Part shown: positions 21,881 to 35,142 of the stretch, piece after piece
Layout: each line of letters starts with the position of its first letter
How positions within the stretch are numbered: position 1 is the first letter of the stretch
Source: Ecdyonurus torrentis
Taxonomy: Eukaryota > Arthropoda > Insecta > Ephemeroptera > Heptageniidae
Direction of reading: 5' to 3'
NCBI GenBank assembly: GCA_949318235.1
Contig: OX439135.1
Span: 28,342,587 to 28,406,586, forward strand
Length of the DNA stretch: 64,000 nucleotides
Translations under genes and position numbers: made by a program
Notes under the pieces: model-generated
What the model was told of the DNA's origin: nothing
Databases searched by the model: none
The model's input: only the letters and a program-made list of their open reading frames with translations

Positions 21881-24800
21881 ATGATAAAAATCATACTTTT
21901 TACACGATTAAAACTAGTTTTAATGATTTCTCAGAAACTAAGAATGCTACAGACATCAAATTTGACTCAAAACACAGCTTTTTTAATTCTCTACAAAAAA
22001 GATGTCTTGAACTTTTTTGCCCCGACGCATACTTTTTGGGTTATTGACAATTTTAGTTTTTACTCATCATCTAGCCAAACGAAGTTATGAAATAAAGTTC
22101 AATTTCAAGAACCAACTGTTATTGAATGATAAAAATCATACTTTTTACACGATTAGTACTAGTTTTGATGATTTCTCAAAAACTAAGAATGCTACAGACT
22201 TACAATTTGTTTCAAAACATAGCTTTATCATCTCTCTACAAAAAATATGTCTTAAACTTTTTTGCTCCGACGCATACTTTTTGAGTTATTGACAATTTTA
22301 GTTTTCACTCATCTTCTAGCCAAACGAAGTTATGAAATAAAGTATCTATTTCAAGAAGCAAATGTTATTGAATGATAAAAATCATAATTTTTACACGATT
22401 AAAACTAGTTTTGATGATTTCTCAAAAACTAAGAATGCTACAGACATTAAATTTGACTCAAAACATAGCTTTTTCAATTCTTTACAGAAAAGATGTCTTG
22501 AAGTTTTTTGCTCCGACGCATACTTTTTGGGTTTTTAAAAATTTTAGTTTTCACTCATCATGTAGCCAAACCAAGTCATGAAACAAAGTTTCTATTTCAA
22601 GAACCAAATGTTATTGAATGATAAAAATCATAATTTTTACACGATTAAAACTAGTTTTGATGATTTCTCAAAAACTAAGAATGCTACAGACATTAAATTT
22701 GACTCAAAACATAGCTTTTTCATCTCTCTACAAAAAAGATGTCTGAACTTTATTGCCCCGACGCATACATTTTGGGTTATTGACAATTTTAGTTTTCACT
22801 CATCATCTAGCCAAACCAAGTCATGAAACAAAGTTTCTATTTCAAGAACCAAATGTTATTGAATGATAAAAATCATACTTTTTACACGATTAAAACTAGT
22901 TTAAATAATTTCTCAGAAACTAAGAATGCTACAGACATTAAATTTGACTCAAAACATAGCTTTTTCAATTCTCTACAAAAAAGATGTCTTGAACTTTTTT
23001 GCCCCGACGCATACTTTTTGGGTTATTGACAATTTTAGTTTTCACTCATCATCTAGCCAAACGAAGTTATGAAATAAAGTTCAATTTCAAGAACCAACTG
23101 TTATTGAATGATAAAAATCATACTTTTTACACGATTAAAACTAGTTTTGATGATTTCTCAAAAACTAAGAATGCTACAGACTTACAATTTGTTTCAAAAC
23201 ATAGCTTTATCATCTCTCTACAAAAAATATGTCTTAAACTTTTTTGCTCCGACGCATACTTTTTGAGTTATTGACAATTTTAGTTTTCACTCATCTTCTA
23301 GCCAAACCAAGTCATGAAACAAAGTTTCTATTTCAAGAACCAAATGTTATTGAATGATAAAAATCATAATTTTTACACGATTAAAACTAGTTTTGATGAT
23401 TTCTCAAAAACTAAGAATGCTACAGACATTAAATTTGACTCAAAACATAGCTTTTTCATCTCTCTACAAAAAAGATGTCTGAACTTTTTTGCCCCGACGC
23501 ATACATTTTGGGTTATTGACAATTTTAGTTTTTACTCATCATCTAGCCAAACCAAGTCATGAAACAAAGTTTCTATTTCAAGAACCAAATGTTATTGAAT
23601 GATAAAAATCATACTTTTTACACGATTAAAACTAGTTTAAATAATTTCTCAGAAACAAAGAATGCTACAGACATTAAATTTGACTCAAAACATAGCTTTT
23701 TCAATTCTCTACAAAAAAGATGTCTTGAACTTTTTTGCCCCGACGCATACTTTTTGGGTTATTGACAATTTTAGTTTTTACTCATCATCTAGCCAAACGA
23801 AGTTATGAAATAAAGTTCAATTTCAAGAACCAACTGTTATTGAATGATAAAAATCATACTTTTTACACGATTAAAACTAGTTTTGATGATTTCTCAAAAA
23901 CTAAGAATGCTACAGACTTACAATTTGTTTCAAAACATAGCTTTATCATCTCTCTACAAAAAATATGTCTCAAACTTTTTTGCTCCAACGCATACTTTTT
24001 GAGTTATTGACAATTTTAGTTTTCACTCATCTTCTAGCCAAACGAAGTTATGAAATAAAGTATCTATTTCAAGAACCAAATGTTATTGAATGATAAAAAT
24101 CATACTTTTTACACGATTAAAACTAGTTTTAATGATTTCTCAGAAACTAAGAATGCTACAGACATCAAATTTGACTCAAAACACAGCTTTTTTAATTCTC
24201 TACAAAAAAGATGTCTTGAACTTTTTTGCCCCGACGCATACTTTTTGGGTTATTGACAATTTTAGTTTTTACTCATCATCTAGCCAAACGAAGTTATGAA
24301 ATAAAGTTCAATTTCAAGAACCAACTGTTATTGAATGATAAAAATCATACTTTTTACACGATTAGTACTAGTTTTGATGATTTCTCAAAAACTAAGAATG
24401 CTACAGACTTACAATTTGTTTCAAAACATAGCTTTATCATCTCTCTACAAAAAATATGTCTTAAACTTTTTTGCTCCGACGCATACTTTTTGAGTTATTG
24501 ACAATTTTAGTTTTCACTCATCTTCTAGCCAAACGAAGTTATGAAATAAAGTATCTATTTCAAGAAGCAAATGTTATTGAATGATAAAAATCATAATTTT
24601 TACACGATTAAAACTAGTTTTGATGATTTCTCAAAAACTAAGAATGCTACAGACATTAAATTTGACTCAAAACATAGCTTTTTCAATTCTTTACAGAAAA
24701 GATGTCTTGAAGTTTTTTGCTCCGACGCATACTTTTTGGGTTTTTAAAAATTTTAGTTTTCACTCATCATGTAGCCAAACCAAGTCATGAAACAAAGTTT

Positions 24801-26054
24801 CTATTTCAAGAACCAAATGTTATTGAATGATAAAAATCATAATTTTTACACGATTAAAACTAGTTTTGATGATTTCTCAAAAACTAAGAATGCTACAGAC
24901 ATTAAATTTGACTCAAAACATAGCTTTTTCATCTCTCTACAAAAAAGATGTCTGAACTTTATTGCCCCGACGCATACATTTTGGGTTATTGACAATTTTA
25001 GTTTTCACTCATCATCTAGCCAAACCAAGTCATGAAACAAAGTTTCTATTTCAAGAACCAAATGTTATTGAATGATAAAAATCATACTTTTTACACGATT
25101 AAAACTAGTTTAAATAATTTCTCAGAAACTAAGAATGCTACAGACATTAAATTTGACTCAAAACATAGCTTTTTCAATTCTCTACAAAAAAGATGTCTTG
25201 AACTTTTTTGCCCCGACGCATACTTTTTGGGTTATTGACAATTTTAGTTTTTACTCATCATCTAGCCAAACGAAGTTATGAAATAAAGTTCAATTTCAAG
25301 AACCAACTGTTATTGAATGATAAAAATCATACTTTTTACACGATTAGTACTAGTTTTGATGATTTCTCAAAAACTAAGAATGCTACAGACTTTTAATTTG
25401 TTTCAAAACATAGCTTTATCATCTCTCTACAAAAAATATGTCTTAAACTTTTTTGCTCCGACGCATACTTTTTGAGTTATTGACAATTTTAGTTTTCACT
25501 CATCTTCTAGCCAAACGAAGTTATGAAATAAAGTATCTATTTCAAGAAGCAAATGTTATTGAATGATAAAAATCATAATTTTTACACGATTAAAACTAGT
25601 TTTGATGATTTCTCAAAAACTAAGAATGCTACAGACATTACATTTGACTCAAAACATAGCTTTTTCAATTCTCTACAGAAAAGATGACTTGAAGTTTTTT
25701 GCTCCGACGCATACTTTTTGGGTTTTTAAAAATTTTAGTTTTCACTCATCATGTAGCCAAACCAAGTCATGAAACATAGTTTCTATTTCACGAACCAAAT
25801 GTTATTGAATGATAAAAATCATACTTTTTACACGATTAAAACTAGTTTTAATGATTTCTCAGAAACTAAGAATGCTACAGACATCAAATTTGACTCAAAA
25901 CACAGCTTTTTTAATTCTCTACAAAAAAGATGTCTTGAACTTTTTTGCCCCGACGCATACATTTTGGGTTATTGACAATTTTAGTTTTCACTCATCATCT
26001 AGCCAAACCAAGTCATGAAACAAAGTTTCTATTTCAAGAACCAAATGTTATTGA
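21881..26054 (+). repeat. 17-monomer super-unit (4,174 bp), copy 2
   Basis: Direct tandem copy of 17,707-21,880. The only difference noticed is the linker into its first A', which comes from A'' (ACCAAGTCATGAAAC) instead of from B (CGAAGTTATGAAAT). I could not compute percent identity, but differences by eye are very few. Confidence 0.88.
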
Positions 26055-28019
26055 ATGATAAAAATCATACTTTTTACACGATTAAAACTAGTTTTAATGA
26101 TTTCTCAGAAACTAAGAATGCTACAGACATCAAATTTGACTCAAAACACAGCTTTTTTAATTCTCTACAAAAAAGATGTCTTGAACTTTTTTGCCCCGAC
26201 GCATACTTTTTGGGTTATTGACAATTTTAGTTTTTACTCATCATCTAGCCAAACGAAGTTATGAAATAAAGTTCAATTTCAAGAACCAACTGTTATTGAA
26301 TGATAAAAATCATACTTTTTACACGATTAGTACTAGTTTTGATGATTTCTCAAAAACTAAGAATGCTACAGACTTACAATTTGTTTCAAAACATAGCTTT
26401 ATCATCTCTCTACAAAAAATATGTCTTAAACTTTTTTGCTCCGACGCATACTTTTTGAGTTATTGACAATTTTAGTTTTCACTCATCTTCTAGCCAAACG
26501 AAGTTATGAAATAAAGTATCTATTTCAAGAAGCAAATGTTATTGAATGATAAAAATCATAATTTTTACACGATTAAAACTAGTTTTGATGATTTCTCAAA
26601 AACTAAGAATGCTACAGACATTAAATTTGACTCAAAACATAGCTTTTTCAATTCTTTACAGAAAAGATGTCTTGAAGTTTTTTGCTCCGACGCATACTTT
26701 TTGGGTTTTTAAAAATTTTAGTTTTCACTCATCATGTAGCCAAACCAAGTCATGAAACAAAGTTTCTATTTCAAGAACCAAATGTTATTGAATGATAAAA
26801 ATCATAATTTTTACACGATTAAAACTAGTTTTGATGATTTCTCAAAAACTAAGAATGCTACAGACATTAAATTTGACTCAAAACATAGCTTTTTCATCTC
26901 TCTACAAAAAAGATGTCTGAACTTTATTGCCCCGACGCATACATTTTGGGTTATTGACAATTTTAGTTTTCACTCATCATCTAGCCAAACCAAGTCATGA
27001 AACAAAGTTTCTATTTCAAGAACCAAATGTTATTGAATGATAAAAATCATACTTTTTACACGATTAAAACTAGTTTAAATAATTTCTCAGAAACTAAGAA
27101 TGCTACAGACATTAAATTTGACTCAAAACATAGCTTTTTCAATTCTCTACAAAAAAGATGTCTTGAACTTTTTTGCCCCGACGCATACTTTTTGGGTTAT
27201 TGACAATTTTAGTTTTTACTCATCATCTAGCCAAACGAAGTTATGAAATAAAGTTCAATTTCAAGAACCAACTGTTATTGAATGATAAAAATCATACTTT
27301 TTACACGATTAGTACTAGTTTTGATGATTTCTCAAAAACTAAGAATGCTACAGACTTTTAATTTGTTTCAAAACATAGCTTTATCATCTCTCTACAAAAA
27401 ATATGTCTTAAACTTTTTTGCTCCGACGCATACTTTTTGAGTTATTGACAATTTTAGTTTTCACTCATCTTCTAGCCAAACGAAGTTATGAAATAAAGTA
27501 TCTATTTCAAGAAGCAAATGTTATTGAATGATAAAAATCATAATTTTTACACGATTAAAACTAGTTTTGATGATTTCTCAAAAACTAAGAATGCTACAGA
27601 CATTACATTTGACTCAAAACATAGCTTTTTCAATTCTCTACAGAAAAGATGACTTGAAGTTTTTTGCTCCGACGCATACTTTTTGGGTTTTTAAAAATTT
27701 TAGTTTTCACTCATCATGTAGCCAAACCAAGTCATGAAACATAGTTTCTATTTCACGAACCAAATGTTATTGAATGATAAAAATCATACTTTTTACACGA
27801 TTAAAACTAGTTTTAATGATTTCTCAGAAACTAAGAATGCTACAGACATCAAATTTGACTCAAAACACAGCTTTTTTAATTCTCTACAAAAAAGATGTCT
27901 TGAACTTTTTTGCCCCGACGCATACATTTTGGGTTATTGACAATTTTAGTTTTCACTCATCATCTAGCCAAACCAAGTCATGAAACAAAGTTTCTATTTC
28001 AAGAACCAAATGTTATTGA
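26055..28019 (+). repeat. 8-monomer HOR unit (1,965 bp), third copy, ends zone 2
   Basis: The order A' B' D' E' F B'' D'' A'' repeats 19,916-21,880 and 24,090-26,054. It is followed by a hybrid B monomer and then by zone 3. Confidence 0.85.
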
Positions 28020-28265
28020 ATGATAAAAATCATACTTTTTACACGATTAAAACTAGTTTTGATGATTTCTCAAAAACTAAGAATGCTACAGACTTACAAT
28101 TTGTTTCAAAACATAGCTTTATCATCTCTCTACAAAAAATATGTCTTAAACTTTTTTGCTCCGACGCATACTTTTTGAGTTATTGACAATTTTAGTTTTC
28201 ACTCATCTTCTAGCCAAACGAAGTTATGAAATAAATTATCTATTTCAAGAACCAAATGTTATTGA
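28020..28265 (+). repeat. Hybrid monomer at the zone 2/3 boundary
   Basis: The upstream linker is of A type (ACCAAGTCATGAAACAAAG, TTTCAAGAACCAAATG), while the body from TTTTGATG onward is B (GACTTACAATTTG, TTTATCATCTC, GAGTTATTG). The same construction recurs at 57,985, 62,406 and 63,144, always after A''. A switch inside the shared CATACTTTTTACACGATT is the simplest explanation. Confidence 0.8.
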
Positions 28266-28511
28266 ATGATAAAAATCATAATTTTTACACGATTAAAACT
28301 AGTTTTGATGATTTCTCAAAAACTAAGAATGCTACAGACATTAAATTTGACTCAAAACATAGCTTTTTCAATTCTCTACAGAAAAGATGTCTTGAAGTTT
28401 TTTGCTCCGACGCATACTTTTTGGGTTTTTAAAAATTTTAATTTTCACTCATCATGTAGCCAAACCAAGTCATGAAACAAAGTTTCTATTTCACGAACCA
28501 AATGTTATTGA
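28266..28511 (+). repeat. Monomer D3 (representative, zone-3 D)
   Basis: This is a D body preceded by GAAATAAATTATC and ending AAAAATTTTAATTTTCACTC. It is found in zone 3 and starts most of its 6- and 7-monomer units. A sister form, D3' (for example 29,985-30,230), keeps the same ending but has AGAAGCAAATG upstream and TTCTTTACAG. One derivative outside zone 3, at 58,231, reads AAAAATTTAAATTTTC. Confidence 0.85.
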
Positions 28512-28756
28512 ATGATAAAAATCATACTTTTTACACGATTAAAACTAGTTTTAATGATTTCTCAGAAACTAAGAATGCTACAGACATCAAATTTGACTCA
28601 AAACACAGCTTTTTTAATTCTCTACAAAAAAGATCTCTTGAACTTTTTTGCCCCGACGCATACTTTTTGGGTTATTGACAATTTTAGTTTTCACTCATCA
28701 TCTAGCCAAACGAAGTTATGAAATAAAGTTCAATTTCAAGAACCAACTGTTATTGA
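28512..28756 (+). repeat. Monomer A(L) (representative): A with AGATCTCTTG
   Basis: This is an A body with AAAAAGATCTCTTGAAC in place of AAAAAGATGTCTTGAAC, creating an AGATCT site. Copies start at 28,512, 32,687, 35,389, 37,845, 47,671, 49,145 and 51,601. Each follows a D3 with the AATTATC linker, so D3-A(L) is inherited as a pair. Confidence 0.83.
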
Positions 28757-29984
28757 ATGATAAAAATCATACTTTTTACACGATTAAAACTAGTTTTGAT
28801 GATTTCTCAAAAACTAAGAATGCTACAGACTTACAATTTGTTTCAAAACATAGCTTTATCATCTCTCTACAAAAAATATGTCTTAAACTTTTTTGCTCCG
28901 ACGCATACTTTTTGAGTTATTGACAATTTTAGTTTTCACTCATCTTCTAGCCAAACGAAGTTATGAATTAAAGTATCTATTTCAAGAACCAAATGTTATT
29001 GAATGATAAAAATCATAATTTTTACACAATTAAAACTAGTTTTGATGATTTCTCAAAAACTAAAAATGCTACAGACATTAAATTTGACTCAAAACATAGC
29101 TTTTTCAATTCTCTACAAAAAAGATGTCTTGAACTTTTTTGCCCCGACGCATACTTTTTGGGTTATTGACAATTTTAGTTTTTACTCATCATCTAGCCAA
29201 ACGAAGTTATGAAATAAAGTTCAATTTCAAGAACCAACTGTTATTGAATGATAAAAATCATACTTTTTACACGATTAAAACTAGTTTTGATGATTTCTCA
29301 AAAACTAAGAATGCTACAGACTTACAATTTGTTTCAAAACATAGCTTTATCATCTCTCTACAAAAAATATGTCTCAAACTTTTTTGCTCCGACGCATACT
29401 TTTTGAGTTATTGACAATTTTAGTTTTCACTCATCTTCTAGCCAAACGAAGTTATGAAATAAAGTATCTATTTCAAAAACCAAATGTTATTGAATGATAA
29501 AAATCATACTTTTTACACGATTAAAACTAGTTTTAATGATTTCTCAGAAACTAAGAATGCTACAGACATCAAATTTGACTCAAAACACAGCTTTTTTAAT
29601 TCTCTACAAAAAAGATGTCTTGAACTTTTTTGCCCCGACGCATACTTTTTGGGTTATTGACAATTTTAGTTTTTACTCATCATCTAGCCAAACGAAGTTA
29701 TGAAATAAAGTTCAATTTCAAGAACCAACTGTTATTGAATGATAAAAATCATACTTTTTACACGATTAGTACTAGTTTTGATGATTTCTCAAAAACTAAG
29801 AATGCTACAGACTTACAATTTGTTTCAAAACATAGCTTTATCATCTCTCTACAAAAAATATGTCTTAAACTTTTTTGCTCCGACGCATACTTTTTGAGTT
29901 ATTGACAATTTTAGTTTTCACTCATCTTCTAGCCAAACGAAGTTATGAAATAAAGTATCTATTTCAAGAAGCAAATGTTATTGA

Positions 29985-31703
29985 ATGATAAAAATCATAA
30001 TTTTTACACGATTAAAACTAGTTTTGATGATTTCTCAAAAACTAAGAATGCTACAGACATTAAATTTGACTCAAAACATAGCTTTTTCAATTCTTTACAG
30101 AAAAGATGTCTTGAAGTTTTTTGCTCCGACGCATACTTTTTGGGTTTTTAAAAATTTTAATTTTCACTCATCATGTAGCCAAACCAAGTCATGAAACAAA
30201 GTTTCTATTTCACGAACCAAATGTTATTGAATGATAAAAATCATACTTTTTACACGATTAAAACTAGTTTTAATGATTTCTCAGAAACTAAGAATGCTAC
30301 AGACATCAAATTTGACTCAAAACACAGCTTTTTTAATTCTCTACAAAAAAGATGTCTTGAACTTTTTTGCCCCGACGCATACTTTTTGGGTTATTGACAA
30401 TTTTAGTTTTCACTCATCATCTAGCCAAACGAAGTTATGAAATAAAGTTCAATTTCAAGAACCAACTGTTATTGAATGATAAAAATCATACTTTTTACAC
30501 GATTAAAACTAGTTTTGATGATTTCTCAAAAACTAAGAATGCTACAGACTTACAATTTGTTTCAAAACATAGCTTTATCATCTCTCTACAAAAAATATGT
30601 CTTAAACTTTTTTGCTCCGACGCATACTTTTTGAGTTATTGACAATTTTAGTTTTCACTCATCTTCTAGCCAAACGAAGTTATGAATTAAAGTATCTATT
30701 TCAAGAACCAAATGTTATTGAATGATAAAAATCATAATTTTTACACAATTAAAACTAGTTTTGATGATTTCTCAAAAACTAAAAATGCTACAGACATTAA
30801 ATTTGACTCAAAACATAGCTTTTTCAATTCTCTACAAAAAAGATGTCTTGAACTTTTTTGCCCCGACGCATACTTTTTGGGTTATTGACAATTTTAGTTT
30901 TTACTCATCATCTAGCCAAACGAAGTTATGAAATAAAGTTCAATTTCAAGAACCAACTGTTATTGAATGATAAAAATCATACTTTTTACACGATTAAAAC
31001 TAGTTTTGATGATTTCTCAAAAACTAAGAATGCTACAGACTTACAATTTGTTTCAAAACATAGCTTTATCATCTCTCTACAAAAAATATGTCTCAAACTT
31101 TTTTGCTCCGACGCATACTTTTTGAGTTATTGACAATTTTAGTTTTCACTCATCTTCTAGCCAAACGAAGTTATGAAATAAAGTATCTATTTCAAAAACC
31201 AAATGTTATTGAATGATAAAAATCATACTTTTTACACGATTAAAACTAGTTTTAATGATTTCTCAGAAACTAAGAATGCTACAGACATCAAATTTGACTC
31301 AAAACACAGCTTTTTTAATTCTCTACAAAAAAGATGTCTTGAACTTTTTTGCCCCGACGCATACTTTTTGGGTTATTGACAATTTTAGTTTTTACTCATC
31401 ATCTAGCCAAACGAAGTTATGAAATAAAGTTCAATTTCAAGAACCAACTGTTATTGAATGATAAAAATCATACTTTTTACACGATTAGTACTAGTTTTGA
31501 TGATTTCTCAAAAACTAAGAATGCTACAGACTTACAATTTGTTTCAAAACATAGCTTTATCATCTCTCTACAAAAAATATGTCTTAAACTTTTTTGCTCC
31601 GACGCATACTTTTTGAGTTATTGACAATTTTAGTTTTCACTCATCTTCTAGCCAAACGAAGTTATGAAATAAAGTATCTATTTCAACAAGCAAATGTTAT
31701 TGA
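29985..31703 (+). repeat. Zone-3 7-monomer unit (1,719 bp), D3' version
   Basis: The order is D3' A B C B A' B'. It continues into a partial unit D3' A B (31,704-32,440) that has a private TTTCAACAAGC at about 31,680 and is then replaced by D3 A(L) B C B at 32,441. Confidence 0.82.
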
Positions 31704-32440
31704 ATGATAAAAATCATAATTTTTACACGATTAAAACTAGTTTTGATGATTTCTCAAAAACTAAGAATGCTACAGACATTAAATTTGACTCAAAACATAG
31801 CTTTTTCAATTCTTTACAGAAAAGATGTCTTGAAGTTTTTTGCTCCGACGCATACTTTTTGGGTTTTTAAAAATTTTAATTTTCACTCATCATGTAGCCA
31901 AACCAAGTCATGAAACAAAGTTTCTATTTCACGAACCAAATGTTATTGAATGATAAAAATCATACTTTTTACACGATTAAAACTAGTTTTAATGATTTCT
32001 CAGAAACTAAGAATGCTACAGACATCAAATTTGACTCAAAACACAGCTTTTTTAATTCTCTACAAAAAAGATGTCTTGAACTTTTTTGCCCCGACGCATA
32101 CTTTTTGGGTTATTGACAATTTTAGTTTTCACTCATCATCTAGCCAAACGAAGTTATGAAATAAAGTTCAATTTCAAGAACCAACTGTTATTGAATGATA
32201 AAAATCATACTTTTTACACGATTAAAACTAGTTTTGATGATTTCTCAAAAACTAAGAATGCTACAGACTTACAATTTGTTTCAAAACATAGCTTTATCAT
32301 CTCTCTACAAAAAATATGTCTTAAACTTTTTTGCTCCGACGCATACTTTTTGAGTTATTGACAATTTTAGTTTTCACTCATCTTCTAGCCAAACGAAGTT
32401 ATGAAATAAATTATCTATTTCAAGAACCAAATGTTATTGA

Positions 32441-35142
32441 ATGATAAAAATCATAATTTTTACACGATTAAAACTAGTTTTGATGATTTCTCAAAAACTA
32501 AGAATGCTACAGACATTAAATTTGACTCAAAACATAGCTTTTTCAATTCTCTACAGAAAAGATGTCTTGAAGTTTTTTGCTCCGACGCATACTTTTTGGG
32601 TTTTTAAAAATTTTAATTTTCACTCATCATGTAGCCAAACCAAGTCATGAAACAAAGTTTCTATTTCACGAACCAAATGTTATTGAATGATAAAAATCAT
32701 ACTTTTTACACGATTAAAACTAGTTTTAATGATTTCTCAGAAACTAAGAATGCTACAGACATCAAATTTGACTCAAAACACAGCTTTTTTAATTCTCTAC
32801 AAAAAAGATCTCTTGAACTTTTTTGCCCCGACGCATACTTTTTGGGTTATTGACAATTTTAGTTTTCACTCATCATCTAGCCAAACGAAGTTATGAAATA
32901 AAGTTCAATTTCAAGAACCAACTGTTATTGAATGATAAAAATCATACTTTTTACACGATTAAAACTAGTTTTGATGATTTCTCAAAAACTAAGAATGCTA
33001 CAGACTTACAATTTGTTTCAAAACATAGCTTTATCATCTCTCTACAAAAAATATGTCTTAAACTTTTTTGCTCCGACGCATACTTTTTGAGTTATTGACA
33101 ATTTTAGTTTTCACTCATCTTCTAGCCAAACGAAGTTATGAATTAAAGTATCTATTTCAAGAACCAAATGTTATTGAATGATAAAAATCATAATTTTTAC
33201 ACAATTAAAACTAGTTTTGATGATTTCTCAAAAACTAAAAATGCTACAGACATTAAATTTGACTCAAAACATAGCTTTTTCAATTCTCTACAAAAAAGAT
33301 GTCTTGAACTTTTTTGCCCCGACGCATACTTTTTGGGTTATTGACAATTTTAGTTTTTACTCATCATCTAGCCAAACGAAGTTATGAAATAAAGTTCAAT
33401 TTCAAGAACCAACTGTTATTGAATGATAAAAATCATACTTTTTACACGATTAAAACTAGTTTTGATGATTTCTCAAAAACTAAGAATGCTACAGACTTAC
33501 AATTTGTTTCAAAACATAGCTTTATCATCTCTCTACAAAAAATATGTCTCAAACTTTTTTGCTCCGACGCATACTTTTTGAGTTATTGACAATTTTAGTT
33601 TTCACTCATCTTCTAGCCAAACGAAGTTATGAAATAAAGTATCTATTTCAAGAAGCAAATGTTATTGAATGATAAAAATCATAATTTTTACACGATTAAA
33701 ACTAGTTTTGATGATTTCTCAAAAACTAAGAATGCTACAGACATTAAATTTGACTCAAAACATAGCTTTTTCAATTCTTTACAGAAAAGATGTCTTGAAG
33801 TTTTTTGCTCCGACGCATACTTTTTGGGTTTTTAAAAATTTTAATTTTCACTCATCATGTAGCCAAACCAAGTCATGAAACAAAGTTTCTATTTCACGAA
33901 CCAAATGTTATTGAATGATAAAAATCATACTTTTTACACGATTAAAACTAGTTTTAATGATTTCTCAGAAACTAAGAATGCTACAGACATCAAATTTGAC
34001 TCAAAACACAGCTTTTTTAATTCTCTACAAAAAAGATGTCTTGAACTTTTTTGCCCCGACGCATACTTTTTGGGTTATTGACAATTTTAGTTTTTACTCA
34101 TCATCTAGCCAAACGAAGTTATGAAATAAAGTTCAATTTCAAGAACCAACTGTTATTGAATGATAAAAATCATACTTTTTACACGATTAGTACTAGTTTT
34201 GATGATTTCTCAAAAACTAAGAATGCTACAGACTTACAATTTGTTTCAAAACATAGCTTTATCATCTCTCTACAAAAAATATGTCTTAAACTTTTTTGCT
34301 CCGACGCATACTTTTTGAGTTATTGACAATTTTAGTTTTCACTCATCTTCTAGCCAAACGAAGTTATGAAATAAAGTATCTATTTCAAGAAGCAAATGTT
34401 ATTGAATGATAAAAATCATAATTTTTACACGATTAAAACTAGTTTTGATGATTTCTCAAAAACTAAGAATGCTACAGACATTAAATTTGACTCAAAACAT
34501 AGCTTTTTCAATTCTTTACAGAAAAGATGTCTTGAAGTTTTTTGCTCCGACGCATACTTTTTGGGTTTTTAAAAATTTTAATTTTCACTCATCATGTAGC
34601 CAAACCAAGTCATGAAACAAAGTTTCTATTTCACGAACCAAATGTTATTGAATGATAAAAATCATACTTTTTACACGATTAAAACTAGTTTTAATGATTT
34701 CTCAGAAACTAAGAATGCTACAGACATCAAATTTGACTCAAAACACAGCTTTTTTAATTCTCTACAAAAAAGATGTCTTGAACTTTTTTGCCCCGACGCA
34801 TACTTTTTGGGTTATTGACAATTTTAGTTTTCACTCATCATCTAGCCAAACGAAGTTATGAAATAAAGTTCAATTTCAAGAACCAACTGTTATTGAATGA
34901 TAAAAATCATACTTTTTACACGATTAAAACTAGTTTTGATGATTTCTCAAAAACTAAGAATGCTACAGACTTACAATTTGTTTCAAAACATAGCTTTATC
35001 ATCTCTCTACAAAAAATATGTCTTAAACTTTTTTGCTCCGACGCATACTTTTTGAGTTATTGACAATTTTAGTTTTCACTCATCTTCTAGCCAAACGAAG
35101 TTATGAAATAAATTATCTATTTCAAGAACCAAATGTTATTGA
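32441..35142 (+). repeat. Zone-3 11-monomer irregular unit (2,702 bp)
   Basis: The order is D3 A(L) B C B D3' A/A' B' D3' A B. The monomer at 33,915 starts as A (TTTCACGAACC) and ends as A' (TTTTTACTCATC, then B'). It replaces A' in the expected order and brings a D3' with it, as expected from an exchange between an A and an A' monomer. Confidence 0.75.

Larger units (their letters stand above)
17707..28265 (+). repeat. Zone 2: HOR domain, 17-monomer (4,174-bp) unit and its 9- and 8-monomer parts
   Basis: The order is (A' B' D' E' F B E F B)(A' B' D' E' F B'' D'' A'') twice, then the 8-monomer part once more, then one hybrid B monomer. Zone-specific variants are B'' (GACTTTTAATTTG), D'' (GACATTACATTTG and GATGACTTGAAG) and A'' (GAAACATAGTTTC and GCATACATTTT). 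C monomers are absent. The right border at about 28,020-28,265 is a single B-bodied monomer with an A-type upstream linker, after which the family content changes completely. Confidence 0.85.
28266..29984 (+). repeat. Zone-3 7-monomer unit (1,719 bp)
   Basis: The order is D3 A(L) B C B A' B'. A second unit with D3' and plain A follows at 29,985-31,703, and another D3 A(L) version is at 35,143-36,861 and 51,355-53,073. Confidence 0.83.

Noticed and set aside
28629..28641. AGATCT change in A(L) monomers as a functional site
   Set aside because: It is a single G-to-C change inherited with the D3-A(L) pair. It serves as a lineage mark, and nothing indicates function.
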